This document shows positions 53,864 through 63,374 of a stretch of 64,000 bases of DNA, in pieces. The DNA is from Corynebacterium crudilactis (GTDB lineage: Bacteria; Actinomycetota; Actinomycetes; Mycobacteriales; Mycobacteriaceae). Each line of letters begins with the position of its first letter. Position 1 is the first letter of the stretch. The stretch is taken from contig NZ_CP015622.1 in the NCBI RefSeq assembly GCF_001643015.1, forward strand, positions 1,439,358 through 1,503,357, read 5' to 3'. Below the pieces are notes generated by a model, which did not search any database, was not told the DNA's origin, and was given only the letters and a program-made list of their open reading frames with translations. The position numbers were made by a program, and so were the translations under genes.

Positions 53864-55318
53864 TTAAGCCTTGGTCTCGGTGCGGTCGCCGGACCACTCA
53901 GTGTGGAAGGCGCCTTCTTTGTCGACACGCTGGTAGGTGTGTGCACCGAAAAAGTCACGCTGTCCCTGGATCAGTGCTGCTGGCAGACGCTCTGCACGCA
54001 GGCTGTCGTAGTAGGAGAGGGAAGAAGCGAAGACTGGGATTGGCAGACCAAGCTGGGTGGCGGTGACAATCACACGACGCCATGCATCGATGAGGTCCGC
54101 AAGCTCGCCCTTGAAGTATGGGTCAAGGAGAAGGGATTCAAGCTCAGCGTTGGCATCGTATGCCTCAACGATGCGGTTGAGGAACTTAGCGCGGATGATG
54201 CAGCCTCCACGCCAGATGGTTGCGAGGTCGCGAGGATCAACATCCCAGTTGTTCTCATCAGAGCCAGCCTTGATCTCATCAAAGCCCTGTGCGTAAGCAA
54301 CCAACTTGGATGCGTACAGTGCACGGCGGACATCTTCGACGAACTGTGCCTTGTCGACGCCCAATGCCTCTAGGTCAGTGAGCTGGCCTGCAGGCAAGTT
54401 GCCCTTTGCCGCAGCGCGCTGACTGGTTGCACCGGACAGTGCACGTGCGAACACGGCCTCGCCGATACCGGTGGTTGCGATACCGAGATCAAGGGCAGCC
54501 TTAACAGTCCAGCGACCGGTGCCCTTTTGTCCTGCGGCATCAACGATGACATCGATCAGTGGCTTGCCGGTTTCGGCATCCACCTGGGAGAGAACTTCTG
54601 CGGTGATTTCGATGAGGTAGGAATCCAGATCGCCTGCATTCCACTCCTTGAAGACCTCTGCAATTTCAGCTGGCTGCATGCCTGCTGCGTAGCGGAGAAG
54701 GTGGTATGCCTCGCCGATGACCTGCATATCAGCGTATTCGATGCCGTTGTGGACCATCTTGACAAAGTGTCCGGCACCGTCTGGGCCGATGTGGGTGACA
54801 CATGGGGTGCCATCAACATTTGCAGCGATGGACTCGAGCAAGGGGCCAAGGGATTCGTAGGACTTTGCTGGGCCACCAGGCATGATAGATGGGCCGTTGA
54901 GGGCGCCTTCTTCGCCGCCGGAGATACCTGCACCAACGAAGTGGAGACCGCGAGCTGCGATATCCTTCTCACGGCGAATGGTGTCAGTGTAGAGAGCGTT
55001 GCCACCATCGATGATGATGTCGCCTTCGTCCATGGCATCAGCGAGCTGGTTGATAACTGCATCAGTTGCGTTGCCAGCCTGAACCATGATGATGGCGCGA
55101 CGTGGTTTTTCGAGGGATGCTACGAACTCTTCGATGGTTGCGGAAGGAATGAAGTTTCCTTCTACACCGTGATCAGCGATGAGCTTGTCAGTTTTAGCAG
55201 TGCTGCGGTTGTAGACAGCGACAGTGTGTCCATTGCGGGCAAAGTTGCGGGCGAGGTTGGAGCCCATTACTGCGAGGCCAACGACACCGATCTGGGCGAG
55301 ATTATCTCCATTAGTCAT
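53864..55318 (-). CDS. gnd: 6-phosphogluconate dehydrogenase (decarboxylating)
   Basis: Gnd oxidises 6-phosphogluconate to ribulose 5-phosphate and CO2 with NADP, the second NADPH-forming step of the pentose phosphate path. The 484-residue protein shows IGVVGLAVMGSNLARN, the GAGISGGEEGALNGPSIMPGG signature region, GTGRWTVKAALDLGI and RGGCIIRAKFLNRI. Length is normal for the long form. It is transcribed alone, against the SDR gene. Confidence 0.97.
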   Translation of the reverse strand: MTNGDNLAQIGVVGLAVMGSNLARNFARNGHTVAVYNRSTAKTDKLIADHGVEGNFIPSATIEEFVASLEKPRRAIIMVQAGNATDAVINQLADAMDEGDIIIDGGNALYTDTIRREKDIAARGLHFVGAGISGGEEGALNGPSIMPGGPAKSYESLGPLLESIAANVDGTPCVTHIGPDGAGHFVKMVHNGIEYADMQVIGEAYHLLRYAAGMQPAEIAEVFKEWNAGDLDSYLIEITAEVLSQVDAETGKPLIDVIVDAAGQKGTGRWTVKAALDLGIATTGIGEAVFARALSGATSQRAAAKGNLPAGQLTDLEALGVDKAQFVEDVRRALYASKLVAYAQGFDEIKAGSDENNWDVDPRDLATIWRGGCIIRAKFLNRIVEAYDANAELESLLLDPYFKGELADLIDAWRRVIVTATQLGLPIPVFASSLSYYDSLRAERLPAALIQGQRDFFGAHTYQRVDKEGAFHTEWSGDRTETKA

Positions 55319-55458
55319 GTCATTGATCGTACTTCACGCCATGGGCTGGTGTCAGCACAATTACATCAAAAGGTGTGACCATTTGGGGATAGCGTTCATT
55401 ATCGCAGGTAAAGGCATATAAAAATCTCCAACGACACGGACAGCTAGAGTAATTATTT

Positions 55459-55923
55459 ATGACTTCCCACGATGATCAACCCAGGGATCTGCTCTCCCTC
55501 GCCCAGCTTGCATCCACCCGAGCCCTTAATACAGAAGAACTCGAAGCCCTCAACAACGCCAACTACGGCCTAGACCGCAATCTCGGCCTGCGCTACACCA
55601 CCATCGAACCAGGGCGCGTAGTCAGCGAACTCCACGTCGCCTCCAAACACCTCCAAGTGGTTGGACTTGTCAACGGCGGCGTCTATGCCGCTATCGCAGA
55701 ATCCACCGGATCTGTCGCCAGTATGATCGCCGCACCAGGAAAAATGGTTGTTGGAGTCAACAACAACACAGATTTCATCTCCTCCGTCAGCTCTGGAATC
55801 ATCGTCGCAGAAGCAACACCCCTCCAAATTGGCGGACGCACCCACCTCTGGCAAATCGAATGCTCCCACCGCGGTGAAGTTGTCGCACGCACCACACTGC
55901 GCACCATGGTGCTCCATAAGTAG
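55459..55923 (+). CDS. PaaI-type hotdog thioesterase
   Basis: The 154-residue protein has a hotdog-fold core with LVNGGVYAAIAESTGSVASM and VGVNNNTDFISSVSSGIIVAEATPL, typical of PaaI/YbdB acyl-CoA thioesterases. The acyl group is unknown. It lies 18 bases before a methyltransferase gene. Confidence 0.86.
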   Translation: MTSHDDQPRDLLSLAQLASTRALNTEELEALNNANYGLDRNLGLRYTTIEPGRVVSELHVASKHLQVVGLVNGGVYAAIAESTGSVASMIAAPGKMVVGVNNNTDFISSVSSGIIVAEATPLQIGGRTHLWQIECSHRGEVVARTTLRTMVLHK

Positions 55924-55940
55924 CTCTATACTGTGAAAGC

Positions 55941-56525
55941 ATGACTACATGGAAAGAAATTACCAACAATAACCCTGCACACTCGGAAAACTATGCGCAG
56001 CGTTGGCGAAATCTCGCAGAATCCGGCACCGATATTTACGGCGAAGCCCGCCTCATCGACGCTATGGCTTCGCGCCGAGCCAGGATCCTTGATGCGGGTT
56101 GTGGTCAGGGACGAATCGGTGGTTATTTGTCCCAACAAGGCCATGATGTGTTGGGCACCGATATTGATCCAATTTTGATTGGTTATGCAAAAAATGATTT
56201 CCCACAAGCCCGCTGGGTTGTCGGAGACCTTTCCAATGATCCAATCCCGGAAGATAATTTTGATCTCGTTGTCTCTGCCGGCAACGTCATGGGTTTTTTG
56301 GCTGAGGATGGGCGCCGTGCAGCACTAGAAAACATTCACCGCGTTCTCGCACTTCGTGGCCGTGCTGTTATTGGTTTTGGTGCGGGCCGTGGCTGGGAAT
56401 TCGGTGATTTTCTCGAGACAGCCACTAGCGTGGGCCTAGAACTAGAAAACGCCTATGAATCGTGGGAGCTGAAACCTTTTGTACAGGGTTCTGAGTTTCT
56501 TGTAGCAGTGTTTACCAAGCAGTAA
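55941..56525 (+). CDS. Class I SAM-dependent methyltransferase
   Basis: The 194-residue protein contains motif I RILDAGCGQGRIGGYL, motif II VLGTDIDPILI and FDLVVSAGNVMGFL. It is of the small-molecule type without extra domains. It follows the thioesterase closely and precedes an ABC-2 exporter pair; substrate unknown. Confidence 0.88.
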   Translation: MTTWKEITNNNPAHSENYAQRWRNLAESGTDIYGEARLIDAMASRRARILDAGCGQGRIGGYLSQQGHDVLGTDIDPILIGYAKNDFPQARWVVGDLSNDPIPEDNFDLVVSAGNVMGFLAEDGRRAALENIHRVLALRGRAVIGFGAGRGWEFGDFLETATSVGLELENAYESWELKPFVQGSEFLVAVFTKQ

Positions 56526-56560
56526 TTTTATAGCCCCTCTCAGGCGTAGGCTTAAGTACT

Positions 56561-57328
56561 ATGAGTCATCTCACCGCAGTGCATGCTCAAAGCCTCAATG
56601 TCACGGTGTCTTCTGACTTTCCGCGTCGTACGAAAAAACCTATTCTGCGCGATATAAATTTCCGTGCAGAAACAGGAAAAATTACCGGATTATTAGGACC
56701 ATCAGGAAGTGGCAAAACTACTTTGATGCGTGCCATCGTGGGGGTCCAAGACTTTGATGGGGTGCTCAACGTCTTGGGCCAACCCGCCGGTGCACCGGTA
56801 TTGCGTGGAAAAATTGGGTATGTCACCCAAAACGCTAGCGTTTATCACGATCTTTCAGTCGTGGAGAATCTGAGATATTTCGGAGCGCTCGTCCGCGGTG
56901 CGGCTGCACCGCGTCGGCCAGAAGAGATCCTGGACATTTTGAACATGGCTGATCTCGCGCAACGCCAGGTCTCCACGTTGTCGGGTGGGCAAAGGGGACG
57001 AGTGTCTTTAGGGTGTGCGTTGATTGCCTCGCCAGAACTCTTGGTGATGGATGAGCCTACGGTAGGTTTAGATCCGCTTACACGTCAGTCACTATGGGAA
57101 GAGTTTCACACAATCGCACGTGCTGGAGCTGGAGTTATTATTTCTAGTCACGTGTTAGAAGAAGCCGCACGCTGCGATGACCTTATTTTATTACGTGCAG
57201 GTCGGGTGATTTGGACGGGAACACCACCAGCTTTGCTGTCTGACACAGGGCAAAGCACTTACGAAGATGCATTTTTAGCTGCACTAAAGCCGGACATCAA
57301 TCCCGCGTTTAACAAGGAACAGCCATGA
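56561..57328 (+). CDS. ABC-2 exporter ATP-binding protein
   Basis: Walker A is GPSGSGKTTLMRAI, signature STLSGGQRGRVSLGC, Walker B LLVMDEPTVGLDP and H-loop SSHVLEEA: a DrrA/CcmA-like ATPase of 255 residues. It overlaps the permease gene by four bases, so both make one exporter, probably for a drug, lipid or polyketide. Confidence 0.92.
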   Translation: MSHLTAVHAQSLNVTVSSDFPRRTKKPILRDINFRAETGKITGLLGPSGSGKTTLMRAIVGVQDFDGVLNVLGQPAGAPVLRGKIGYVTQNASVYHDLSVVENLRYFGALVRGAAAPRRPEEILDILNMADLAQRQVSTLSGGQRGRVSLGCALIASPELLVMDEPTVGLDPLTRQSLWEEFHTIARAGAGVIISSHVLEEAARCDDLILLRAGRVIWTGTPPALLSDTGQSTYEDAFLAALKPDINPAFNKEQP

Positions 57329-58068
57329 ATATTGGTTTTCTCTACGTCACCGCCAAACGAGTGTTATTGCAGCTGAGGGAAGATAAGCGTTCAATCGTGT
57401 TGCTTTTGGGTGCGCCGGTGGCGTTGATGTCCCTGTTTTATTACATGTACTCTTCTACGCCTGCAGGGCTGCGTCTTTTTGAAACGATTTCCACAGTCAT
57501 GATTGCGGTGTTCCCGCTGATGTTGATGTTTTTGCTGACCTCGGTGACTATGCAGCGAGAAAGAAATGCCGGAACCTTGGAGCGGCTCTGGACTACGAGA
57601 ATTCACCGTGGCGATTTAATCGGAGGCTACAGCCTAGCATTTGGTTTGATGGCGATTGCGCAATCACTACTTATGGTCTTAACCCTGCGGTACGTACTTG
57701 GTGTAGAAACCGCAGCAGAGTGGTGGATTTCTACACTTATTGCGGCGATAACAGGGCTTATAGGTGTATCTCTCGGGCTGCTTAGTTCAGCCTTTGCCAG
57801 TAGTGAATTTCAGGCTATTCAAACATTGCCGTTAGTGATTTTGCCCCAATTTCTCCTCTGCGGACTACTTATCCCTCGAGAAAACCTTCCAGATGTCCTG
57901 CGGTGGATCTCCAATGCTTTACCGCTTTCTTATGCCGTAGATGCAGCATTAGAAGCGGCGCAGACTGGGATGAGCCAACAGGTGATCATGAATATTTTGA
58001 TCTGTATGGGCTTTGCCGCTGGATTCCTTACCGTAGCGGCGCTATCGATGCCGAGAACATCGCGGTAA
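57325..58068 (+). CDS. ABC-2 type permease
   Basis: The 247-residue protein has six hydrophobic segments with the ABC-2 pattern (RSIVLLLGAPVALMSLFYYMY, MQRERNAGTLERLWTTRI, LPLVILPQFLLCGLLIPRENLP). The ATG overlaps the stop of the ATPase gene (ATGA). Confidence 0.9.
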   Translation: MNIGFLYVTAKRVLLQLREDKRSIVLLLGAPVALMSLFYYMYSSTPAGLRLFETISTVMIAVFPLMLMFLLTSVTMQRERNAGTLERLWTTRIHRGDLIGGYSLAFGLMAIAQSLLMVLTLRYVLGVETAAEWWISTLIAAITGLIGVSLGLLSSAFASSEFQAIQTLPLVILPQFLLCGLLIPRENLPDVLRWISNALPLSYAVDAALEAAQTGMSQQVIMNILICMGFAAGFLTVAALSMPRTSR

Positions 58069-58073
58069 ACGCA

Positions 58074-58949
58074 TTATTCTTCGAGTGAGGTACCGATCAT
58101 GGACATGGAGGTCGCACGGGCTTGTGTAGCTTCGTGTCCGCGGTGGTTAATCAACAGCTCAATTAATTGCTCGGAGACAAGCATTAAGGCTGCTCTAGAA
58201 GTACGGGTGAGCTCGTCTTGGAATGATGCTGTCATCGGAGGGACGATGAGTGAGATATCTGCTGCGGTATCGATAGCAGAATGGGCGAAACACGTCATGG
58301 AGATAATCGTCGCACCGCCGGCACGTGCTGCATCAATGGTTGCGAGGGTAGCTTTACTCGCACCGGAACCAGATATTGCAAAACAAACAGATCCTGGCCC
58401 AAGTTGGCGTGCAACAATTTGTTCTGACATCGAATCTGAATGCACTTCAGAAAAGCGACCCATAGCGTTTAAACGTTGACTAAAATCCCAGCCCAGCGGC
58501 GCGGAGAGCCCATGCGATGCCACCAGCACACGCGGTGCTGCATCCAAGCTATCGATACAGTGCTGTAGATCCTCTTCCGTTAATGCGGAGGCAAGCGTGC
58601 TCAACGATGCTTGAAATTTCGCAATACCAGCCTGCATGCCACCTAAAAGCGAGGATGCCAAGGCACCTTCCACGATGCTTGTCGACGCGCCCTGCGTCAG
58701 CGCAAGTTCTTGCGCAAGGGCGACGCGCAACTGCGGGAACCCGTCGTAGCCTAAAGACTGCGCAGTACGGATGACCGTTGCACGCCCCACGCCCACCCGA
58801 TCTGCAAGGCCCTGAGCGGTAAGCTCAACGATGCTGGGGGCGTCGACAAGCATCACCTCAGCCACTTTGCGCTGGTTTGGTTGCAAAGATGGCGCCAACG
58901 TAGTGATGCGGATACTAGGCGGCGCGTCAGTTGTCTGATGCCACGACAC
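58074..58949 (-). CDS. RpiR/MurR-family regulator with SIS domain
   Basis: The N-terminal RpiR-type helix-turn-helix is seen at about residues 20-80 (LQPNQRKVAEVMLVDAPSIVELTAQGLADRVGVGRATVIRTAQSLG pattern). The C-terminal SIS sugar-phosphate domain is at 130-260 (RVLVASHGLSAPLG, GSVCFAISGSGASKATLATI). It overlaps the last importer gene by 23 bases and so is probably the regulator of the importer operon. The ligand is presumably a phosphorylated compound. Confidence 0.88.
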   Translation of the reverse strand: MSWHQTTDAPPSIRITTLAPSLQPNQRKVAEVMLVDAPSIVELTAQGLADRVGVGRATVIRTAQSLGYDGFPQLRVALAQELALTQGASTSIVEGALASSLLGGMQAGIAKFQASLSTLASALTEEDLQHCIDSLDAAPRVLVASHGLSAPLGWDFSQRLNAMGRFSEVHSDSMSEQIVARQLGPGSVCFAISGSGASKATLATIDAARAGGATIISMTCFAHSAIDTAADISLIVPPMTASFQDELTRTSRAALMLVSEQLIELLINHRGHEATQARATSMSMIGTSLEE

Positions 58950-59811
58950 GGGTGTGAGCTCCTTTCATGATGCGCCGGCGAAGAGCACCGGAGATAAGGT
59001 CCACGATCATGGTTGCGACAACCACGACGATCAACAGCATGCCCACGGTGTCCCATTGCCGATAATTGGTGTAATTGGCCAACATACTACCGATACCACC
59101 AGCACCAACGATACCCAGCACAGCTGAAGTACGGATGTTGATCTCAAAGCGGTACAACGCAAAAGACGCAATCGATGGTGCAATCTGAGGCCACAATGCC
59201 CACCGCACGACCTCGGCAGTTGTCCCTCCTGCCGCACGTACCGCCTCAGAAGTACCAGATGGTGTGGACTCAATAGCTTCATACGTCCACTTGGCTTGCT
59301 GCCCAATACCTGAAATACCCAGCGCTAATGCTCCGGTAAACGGGGTAAGACCTGTTACGGTAAGCAAAATAATAGCAATAACCACTTCAGGAAAAGCTCT
59401 GATCACCGCGAAGACAAAACGCAGAAGTGAACGCAACCACGCAGGACCAACGTCACCTGCTGCACACATGCCCAGGGGAACAGAGACAACCACGCACAAA
59501 ATTGCCCCCAACCACGCCATGGCAATAGACCGCCACATTTCAGCAAGCGCGCGAGCAAGTTTAGACCAATCAGGATCACTGAACATTAAATACAGGTAGT
59601 GCCAGACCTGTTCCGGCATCTGCGGAAGCTCATTCCACTCGATATTGAGCGTTCCAGTGGACACCAACACCACCACGGCAGCGAGCACCGCTGTGAGATT
59701 GCGGAGAAACCTGCGCGGACGCGCCGGGATAGGAGATGGAGTGGACGAGGGAGTGCTCACTGCGGAGTCCTGAGCTCTATGAGTGGAATGGGGATGAAGA
59801 AGAGAACTCAT
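58927..59811 (-). CDS. phnE: Phosphonate-type ABC permease (PhnE-like), second copy
   Basis: The 294-residue permease has a 40-residue polar start, then about six helices and the EAA loop (AAGGTTAEVVRWALWPQIAPSI). The [13 protein letters not shown] end is typical of PhnE. It overlaps the first permease by four bases, so two different permeases form the channel. Confidence 0.88.
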   Translation of the reverse strand: MSSLLHPHSTHRAQDSAVSTPSSTPSPIPARPRRFLRNLTAVLAAVVVLVSTGTLNIEWNELPQMPEQVWHYLYLMFSDPDWSKLARALAEMWRSIAMAWLGAILCVVVSVPLGMCAAGDVGPAWLRSLLRFVFAVIRAFPEVVIAIILLTVTGLTPFTGALALGISGIGQQAKWTYEAIESTPSGTSEAVRAAGGTTAEVVRWALWPQIAPSIASFALYRFEINIRTSAVLGIVGAGGIGSMLANYTNYRQWDTVGMLLIVVVVATMIVDLISGALRRRIMKGAHTRVVASDN

Positions 59812-60605
59812 ACCAGCCTCTTTCGTAGGGCGTTTGAGATCAGCTCAATCACGATCACAACAATGAGGATTTCTAAAATAATGACGGAGACATCGGCATA
59901 GGCATAGAACGCTCGTCGTTCATCCAGGAGACGGCCAATGCCACCAGCGCCAACGATGCCAAGAATGGCAGAGATGCGAACATTGAGTTCTAAGGTGTAG
60001 AGCCATTGATTGGCAAACAGAGGCATAACTTCAGGCAATGCGGTGACCCGGTTAATTTGGAATTGTGATCCACCTGCTGCTCGTCCTGCTTCCATATATG
60101 GGTGCTCGATGGAATCGATGGCTTCGGAGACTAATTTGACCACAATGCCTAAGTTGAACAAGAACAAGGTGAGCAAGCCCGGTAGGGCGCCAACACCAAC
60201 CATTGCCACCAAGATGGTTGCATAGACCAAGTCCGGTACAGAGCGCACCACATTGATCACGGTGCGGATAATGCCCCGGCCCCACCGACTGCTATTAGTT
60301 GCCTCTGCGGCCCACAAGGTCAATGGCACGGAGATTATCGCGGACAACACCGCACCCACCAAAGCCATTTGTAGAGTTTCCAGCATAGGAAGCCAAGTGC
60401 GCGGAAGAAAAGCGAAGTTTGGTTGCAGCATCTGCACGAGCTTGTCTGCACCATTGCGCCAATTAGCAGCGATGGAAGCAAAATCTAGCTCAATGCCACC
60501 GAGCGCAGGGCTTGCTGTAGCAATAGTCAAGGCCAGCACAGCCACACAAATTAGATATGTCTTAAATCCGACACGAGGTTTTGCAGGTATGGATAAAGCA
60601 CTCAT
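59808..60605 (-). CDS. phnE: Phosphonate-type ABC permease (PhnE-like), first copy
   Basis: The 265-residue permease shows LRQ-like helices and the EAA loop ([23 protein letters not shown]) and ends [17 protein letters not shown]. It overlaps the ATPase gene (ATG/TGA, four bases) and the other permease. The PhnE family carries phosphonates, phosphite or related oxyanions. Confidence 0.88.
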   Translation of the reverse strand: MSALSIPAKPRVGFKTYLICVAVLALTIATASPALGGIELDFASIAANWRNGADKLVQMLQPNFAFLPRTWLPMLETLQMALVGAVLSAIISVPLTLWAAEATNSSRWGRGIIRTVINVVRSVPDLVYATILVAMVGVGALPGLLTLFLFNLGIVVKLVSEAIDSIEHPYMEAGRAAGGSQFQINRVTALPEVMPLFANQWLYTLELNVRISAILGIVGAGGIGRLLDERRAFYAYADVSVIILEILIVVIVIELISNALRKRLV

Positions 60606-61417
60606 TCACGCTCACCCAACAAATCCTTCGCCTGAATGGGACGGCCATAAATAGCCTCAAAATCCGCATCAGTGGCATCAGCGACAAGACCGTCATACAC
60701 CAACTTCCCGGCGCGCAAACCAATCAACCGTGTGGTGTACTGGCGAGCCAAATCAATTAAGTGCAAATTCACCAGCACAGTGATGCCCTCAGAGTTGTTG
60801 ATATGTTCCAGGTCGCGCATCACCGAGTGCGCTGTAGGGGGATCCAAACTTGCCACAGGTTCATCAGCCAGCATGACTGAAGGGTCTTGGGAGAGGGCGC
60901 GAGCAATAGCCACGCGCTGCTTTTGTCCTCCTGATAAAGCATGTGCACGCACCCATGCTTTATCTAAAATGCCCACTGCATCAAGTGCGTGGAAAGCAAT
61001 TGATTTATCCTCCGCGGTGGGACGGCCAAGCAGGTTACGCCACCACGCGGTGTGTGCAAAGCGCCCCACCAACACATTGTGGAACACGGTACTGCGTTCA
61101 GACAGGTTAAAGCCTTGGAAAATCATGCCTATTTGGCCACGCGCTGTGCGAAGTGTTTTCCCAGACAAGGCATTGATCTGATGTGGCCCCACCGTGACGC
61201 TGCCTGCTGTCACCGGAACCAGCCCATTGATCGTGCGGATCAACGTGGACTTTCCAGATCCAGACAAACCAACTATCGCCACCATCTCACCCGGATTAAT
61301 CGTCAGCGAAATATCATCCAGCGCTTTCGTTCCGTTGGAATATGTCACCGACACGTGATCGAACTCAATAGCCCAAGACCTCGTTGCCACAGGAAGAGCC
61401 GAAACATCAGATTTCAT
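60602..61417 (-). CDS. phnC: Phosphonate-type ABC ATPase (PhnC-like)
   Basis: The 271-residue ATPase has Walker [18 protein letters not shown], signature [16 protein letters not shown], Walker [18 protein letters not shown] and the conserved [19 protein letters not shown] ending of PhnC. It energises import through the two PhnE permeases. Confidence 0.92.
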   Translation of the reverse strand: MKSDVSALPVATRSWAIEFDHVSVTYSNGTKALDDISLTINPGEMVAIVGLSGSGKSTLIRTINGLVPVTAGSVTVGPHQINALSGKTLRTARGQIGMIFQGFNLSERSTVFHNVLVGRFAHTAWWRNLLGRPTAEDKSIAFHALDAVGILDKAWVRAHALSGGQKQRVAIARALSQDPSVMLADEPVASLDPPTAHSVMRDLEHINNSEGITVLVNLHLIDLARQYTTRLIGLRAGKLVYDGLVADATDADFEAIYGRPIQAKDLLGERE

Positions 61418-61446
61418 GAACGCACACCTTGATCGTTGTAAATGAA

Positions 61447-62475
61447 CTAGTTAGAGAACTTCTTTAAGATCTCGCCATAACGAGTGATCTCATCTTCTGC
61501 GGTTTCAGCAGTCCAATCAGACAAACCCACCATGTCGAACATGACGTCCTTGGCTTCTTCAGAAGAATCTGCGTAGTCATCCATCAAGGTAGAAAGCTTT
61601 GCCACTAGATCATCAGGGAGAGAATCCGATGCCGCAACGCCACCATTAGGGATCATCTCGGTGTAAGCAAAAGCCACCACCTCTTCTGCAGCTTCAGGAG
61701 CCTCTGAAAGCACAGTGGAGCGAGCATCCCAGAAACCGAACGATACTTCTGCATCACCATTGAGTACTGACAACACCGCATTGTTGTTTCCAGATACAGG
61801 AACCTGCACAAAAGCAGAATCCGTATCCATACCTAGATCCTGCATGGCAACAATGGGGTACTGGTACCCCGCAGGGGAGGTAGCTGCCTGAAGCGCAACC
61901 TTGTCCTCAGCACTAATCTTGCTCAACGCCTCGACTCCTGCAGGGCCTTCTCCTACAGCAGGCTGGTCTTCTTCCTCAATACCATTGCAATACAGCATCT
62001 CTACATCAGAGGCCGCATAAGACGCCGCAACCGGCTCATCCTCGCAGTACTTATCCGGGTTGTTGGTATAAGCAACAGCAGAATAAGAGGTGGCACCAAA
62101 ACGAACGTCGCGGAGAATCAACTCAGCATCATATTGCTCAATAGCGTTATACAAAGAACCCGCATCAGTGATGATCACCTGAGCTTGATCTGCACCCAAC
62201 GCCTCAACAGTGGCCGCATAATCAGAAGCCACCACACCGTTGACCTCAATGCCCAAATTCTCAGACAAATAATCAGTCAACGGAGCCAAAGCCTCTGCAA
62301 GATCTTCACCCTCCGTAGAAGGCACCAAAGACAACGTTATAGATTCTGGCCACGCATTATCAGCCCCAGAAGCTGCAACTGAATCACTATCAACAGAAGA
62401 ACAACCAGCGAGCGCAAGCGCAGAAACAGCCACCGCAGAAACAGCGGCACACAAAGACTTCGACGGAGTAAACAT
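61447..62475 (-). CDS. phnD: Phosphonate-type binding lipoprotein (PhnD-like)
   Basis: ATG 62475 gives a lipoprotein signal with lipobox ALAGC near residue 25. The mature part is a PhnD-like binding protein ([45 protein letters not shown]). AAAGG before the ATG supports the start. The upstream in-frame extension to 62637 is not needed. The ligand (phosphonate, phosphite or other) cannot be told by eye. Confidence 0.9.
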   Translation of the reverse strand: MFTPSKSLCAAVSAVAVSALALAGCSSVDSDSVAASGADNAWPESITLSLVPSTEGEDLAEALAPLTDYLSENLGIEVNGVVASDYAATVEALGADQAQVIITDAGSLYNAIEQYDAELILRDVRFGATSYSAVAYTNNPDKYCEDEPVAASYAASDVEMLYCNGIEEEDQPAVGEGPAGVEALSKISAEDKVALQAATSPAGYQYPIVAMQDLGMDTDSAFVQVPVSGNNNAVLSVLNGDAEVSFGFWDARSTVLSEAPEAAEEVVAFAYTEMIPNGGVAASDSLPDDLVAKLSTLMDDYADSSEEAKDVMFDMVGLSDWTAETAEDEITRYGEILKKFSN

Positions 62476-62512
62476 AAAAACCAGAAAACCTTTCACCAAC
62501 ACGAATGTGACT

Positions 62513-63172
62513 TTAAGAAATGGACGCCCAGGAAGAAACCCAGGACAGGAGAGGAAGATCAGCGATAGAACGCCCACGCATGGACACCTTCGCCTCTGAC
62601 GTAGACACAGTCGCACCAACAAGCGCAGTATCCGCACCCAATTGCACTGCAGGCGCTAAATCAAACTCATAAATATCGCCAACAGCCAACACAGGGCCAT
62701 CCTTTTGAAGCTCAGAAATAATCGGCAACAAACCCGCAGGCTTACCAACCACAAAATGCAACTGATCAAAAAACTCAGCAATACCCCACTGACGCAACAA
62801 CTCAATAACGCCAGCTGCTGGAGCATTAGTAGCAAGCACCAATCGCGCATGCCCCTTTAACTGAAGAAAAATATCCTCAATACCCCGGACATGCTCAACC
62901 GGAGCCTTCTCCGATCCAAGAAGCTCCCGACTACGGCTATACGCAATCGACATCGCACCATCATCAACCCCAAGTTCCGCAGCAAGCTTGGCAACAATGT
63001 CATAGCCATCACGATAAGGACTCTGACCATCATCAAACCGCCGAAGCTCTCTTTCCACTCGAACCAGAAAGTCCTTTCCCCCCTCCGGCTCTACACACAA
63101 TGCATAAGCAAGAACAGGACCATGGCCGACCGCAAGCGTGCCATCGAAATCAAAAACAATACTGGGTGTCAC
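62513..63172 (-). CDS. HAD-superfamily hydrolase heading the importer operon
   Basis: Motif I SIVFDFDGTLA, motif II LATNAPAAG, motif III Lys in VVGKPAGLLP and motif IV AVGDIYEFDLAPA are present, so it is a HAD phosphatase with an alpha-helical cap. GTG 63172 is preferred because AAGGAT lies six bases before it. It is first of the importer operon (HAD-phnD-phnC-phnE-phnE-rpiR), suggesting that it acts on the imported compound. Confidence 0.87.
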   Translation of the reverse strand: MTPSIVFDFDGTLAVGHGPVLAYALCVEPEGGKDFLVRVERELRRFDDGQSPYRDGYDIVAKLAAELGVDDGAMSIAYSRSRELLGSEKAPVEHVRGIEDIFLQLKGHARLVLATNAPAAGVIELLRQWGIAEFFDQLHFVVGKPAGLLPIISELQKDGPVLAVGDIYEFDLAPAVQLGADTALVGATVSTSEAKVSMRGRSIADLPLLSWVSSWASIS

Positions 63173-63245
63173 AAAAAGATCCTTGACTAGGGAAGAAATG
63201 GACGATGCGTCCACAATAAAACCCAAACATGAACGCAACGTCCAA

Positions 63246-63287
63246 CTTTAAGTAAACTATTCCCAACACCTTCGTAAACACTTAAAG
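63246..63287. promoter_or_regulatory. Candidate operator upstream of the importer operon
   Basis: CTTTAAGT (63246-63253) and ACTTAAAG (63280-63287) are exact inverted arms separated by 26 bases in the promoter region of the HAD gene. GTAAAC is also repeated once in between. Confidence 0.4.
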
Positions 63288-63307
63288 AACCACAACACAA
63301 ACGCATG

Positions 63308-63360
63308 AAAAAGCGCGCCGGGCCCTCCCTGCATTTCACAGAGGAAGAGCCCGGCGCGTG
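63308..63360 (-). terminator. Terminator after tenA
   Basis: On the minus strand GCGCGCCGGGC and GCCCGGCGCG arms pair (63313-63323 and 63349-63358) and are followed by TTTTTC. It separates tenA from the importer operon. Confidence 0.9.
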
Positions 63361-63374
63361 CGTATAACTGTTAT

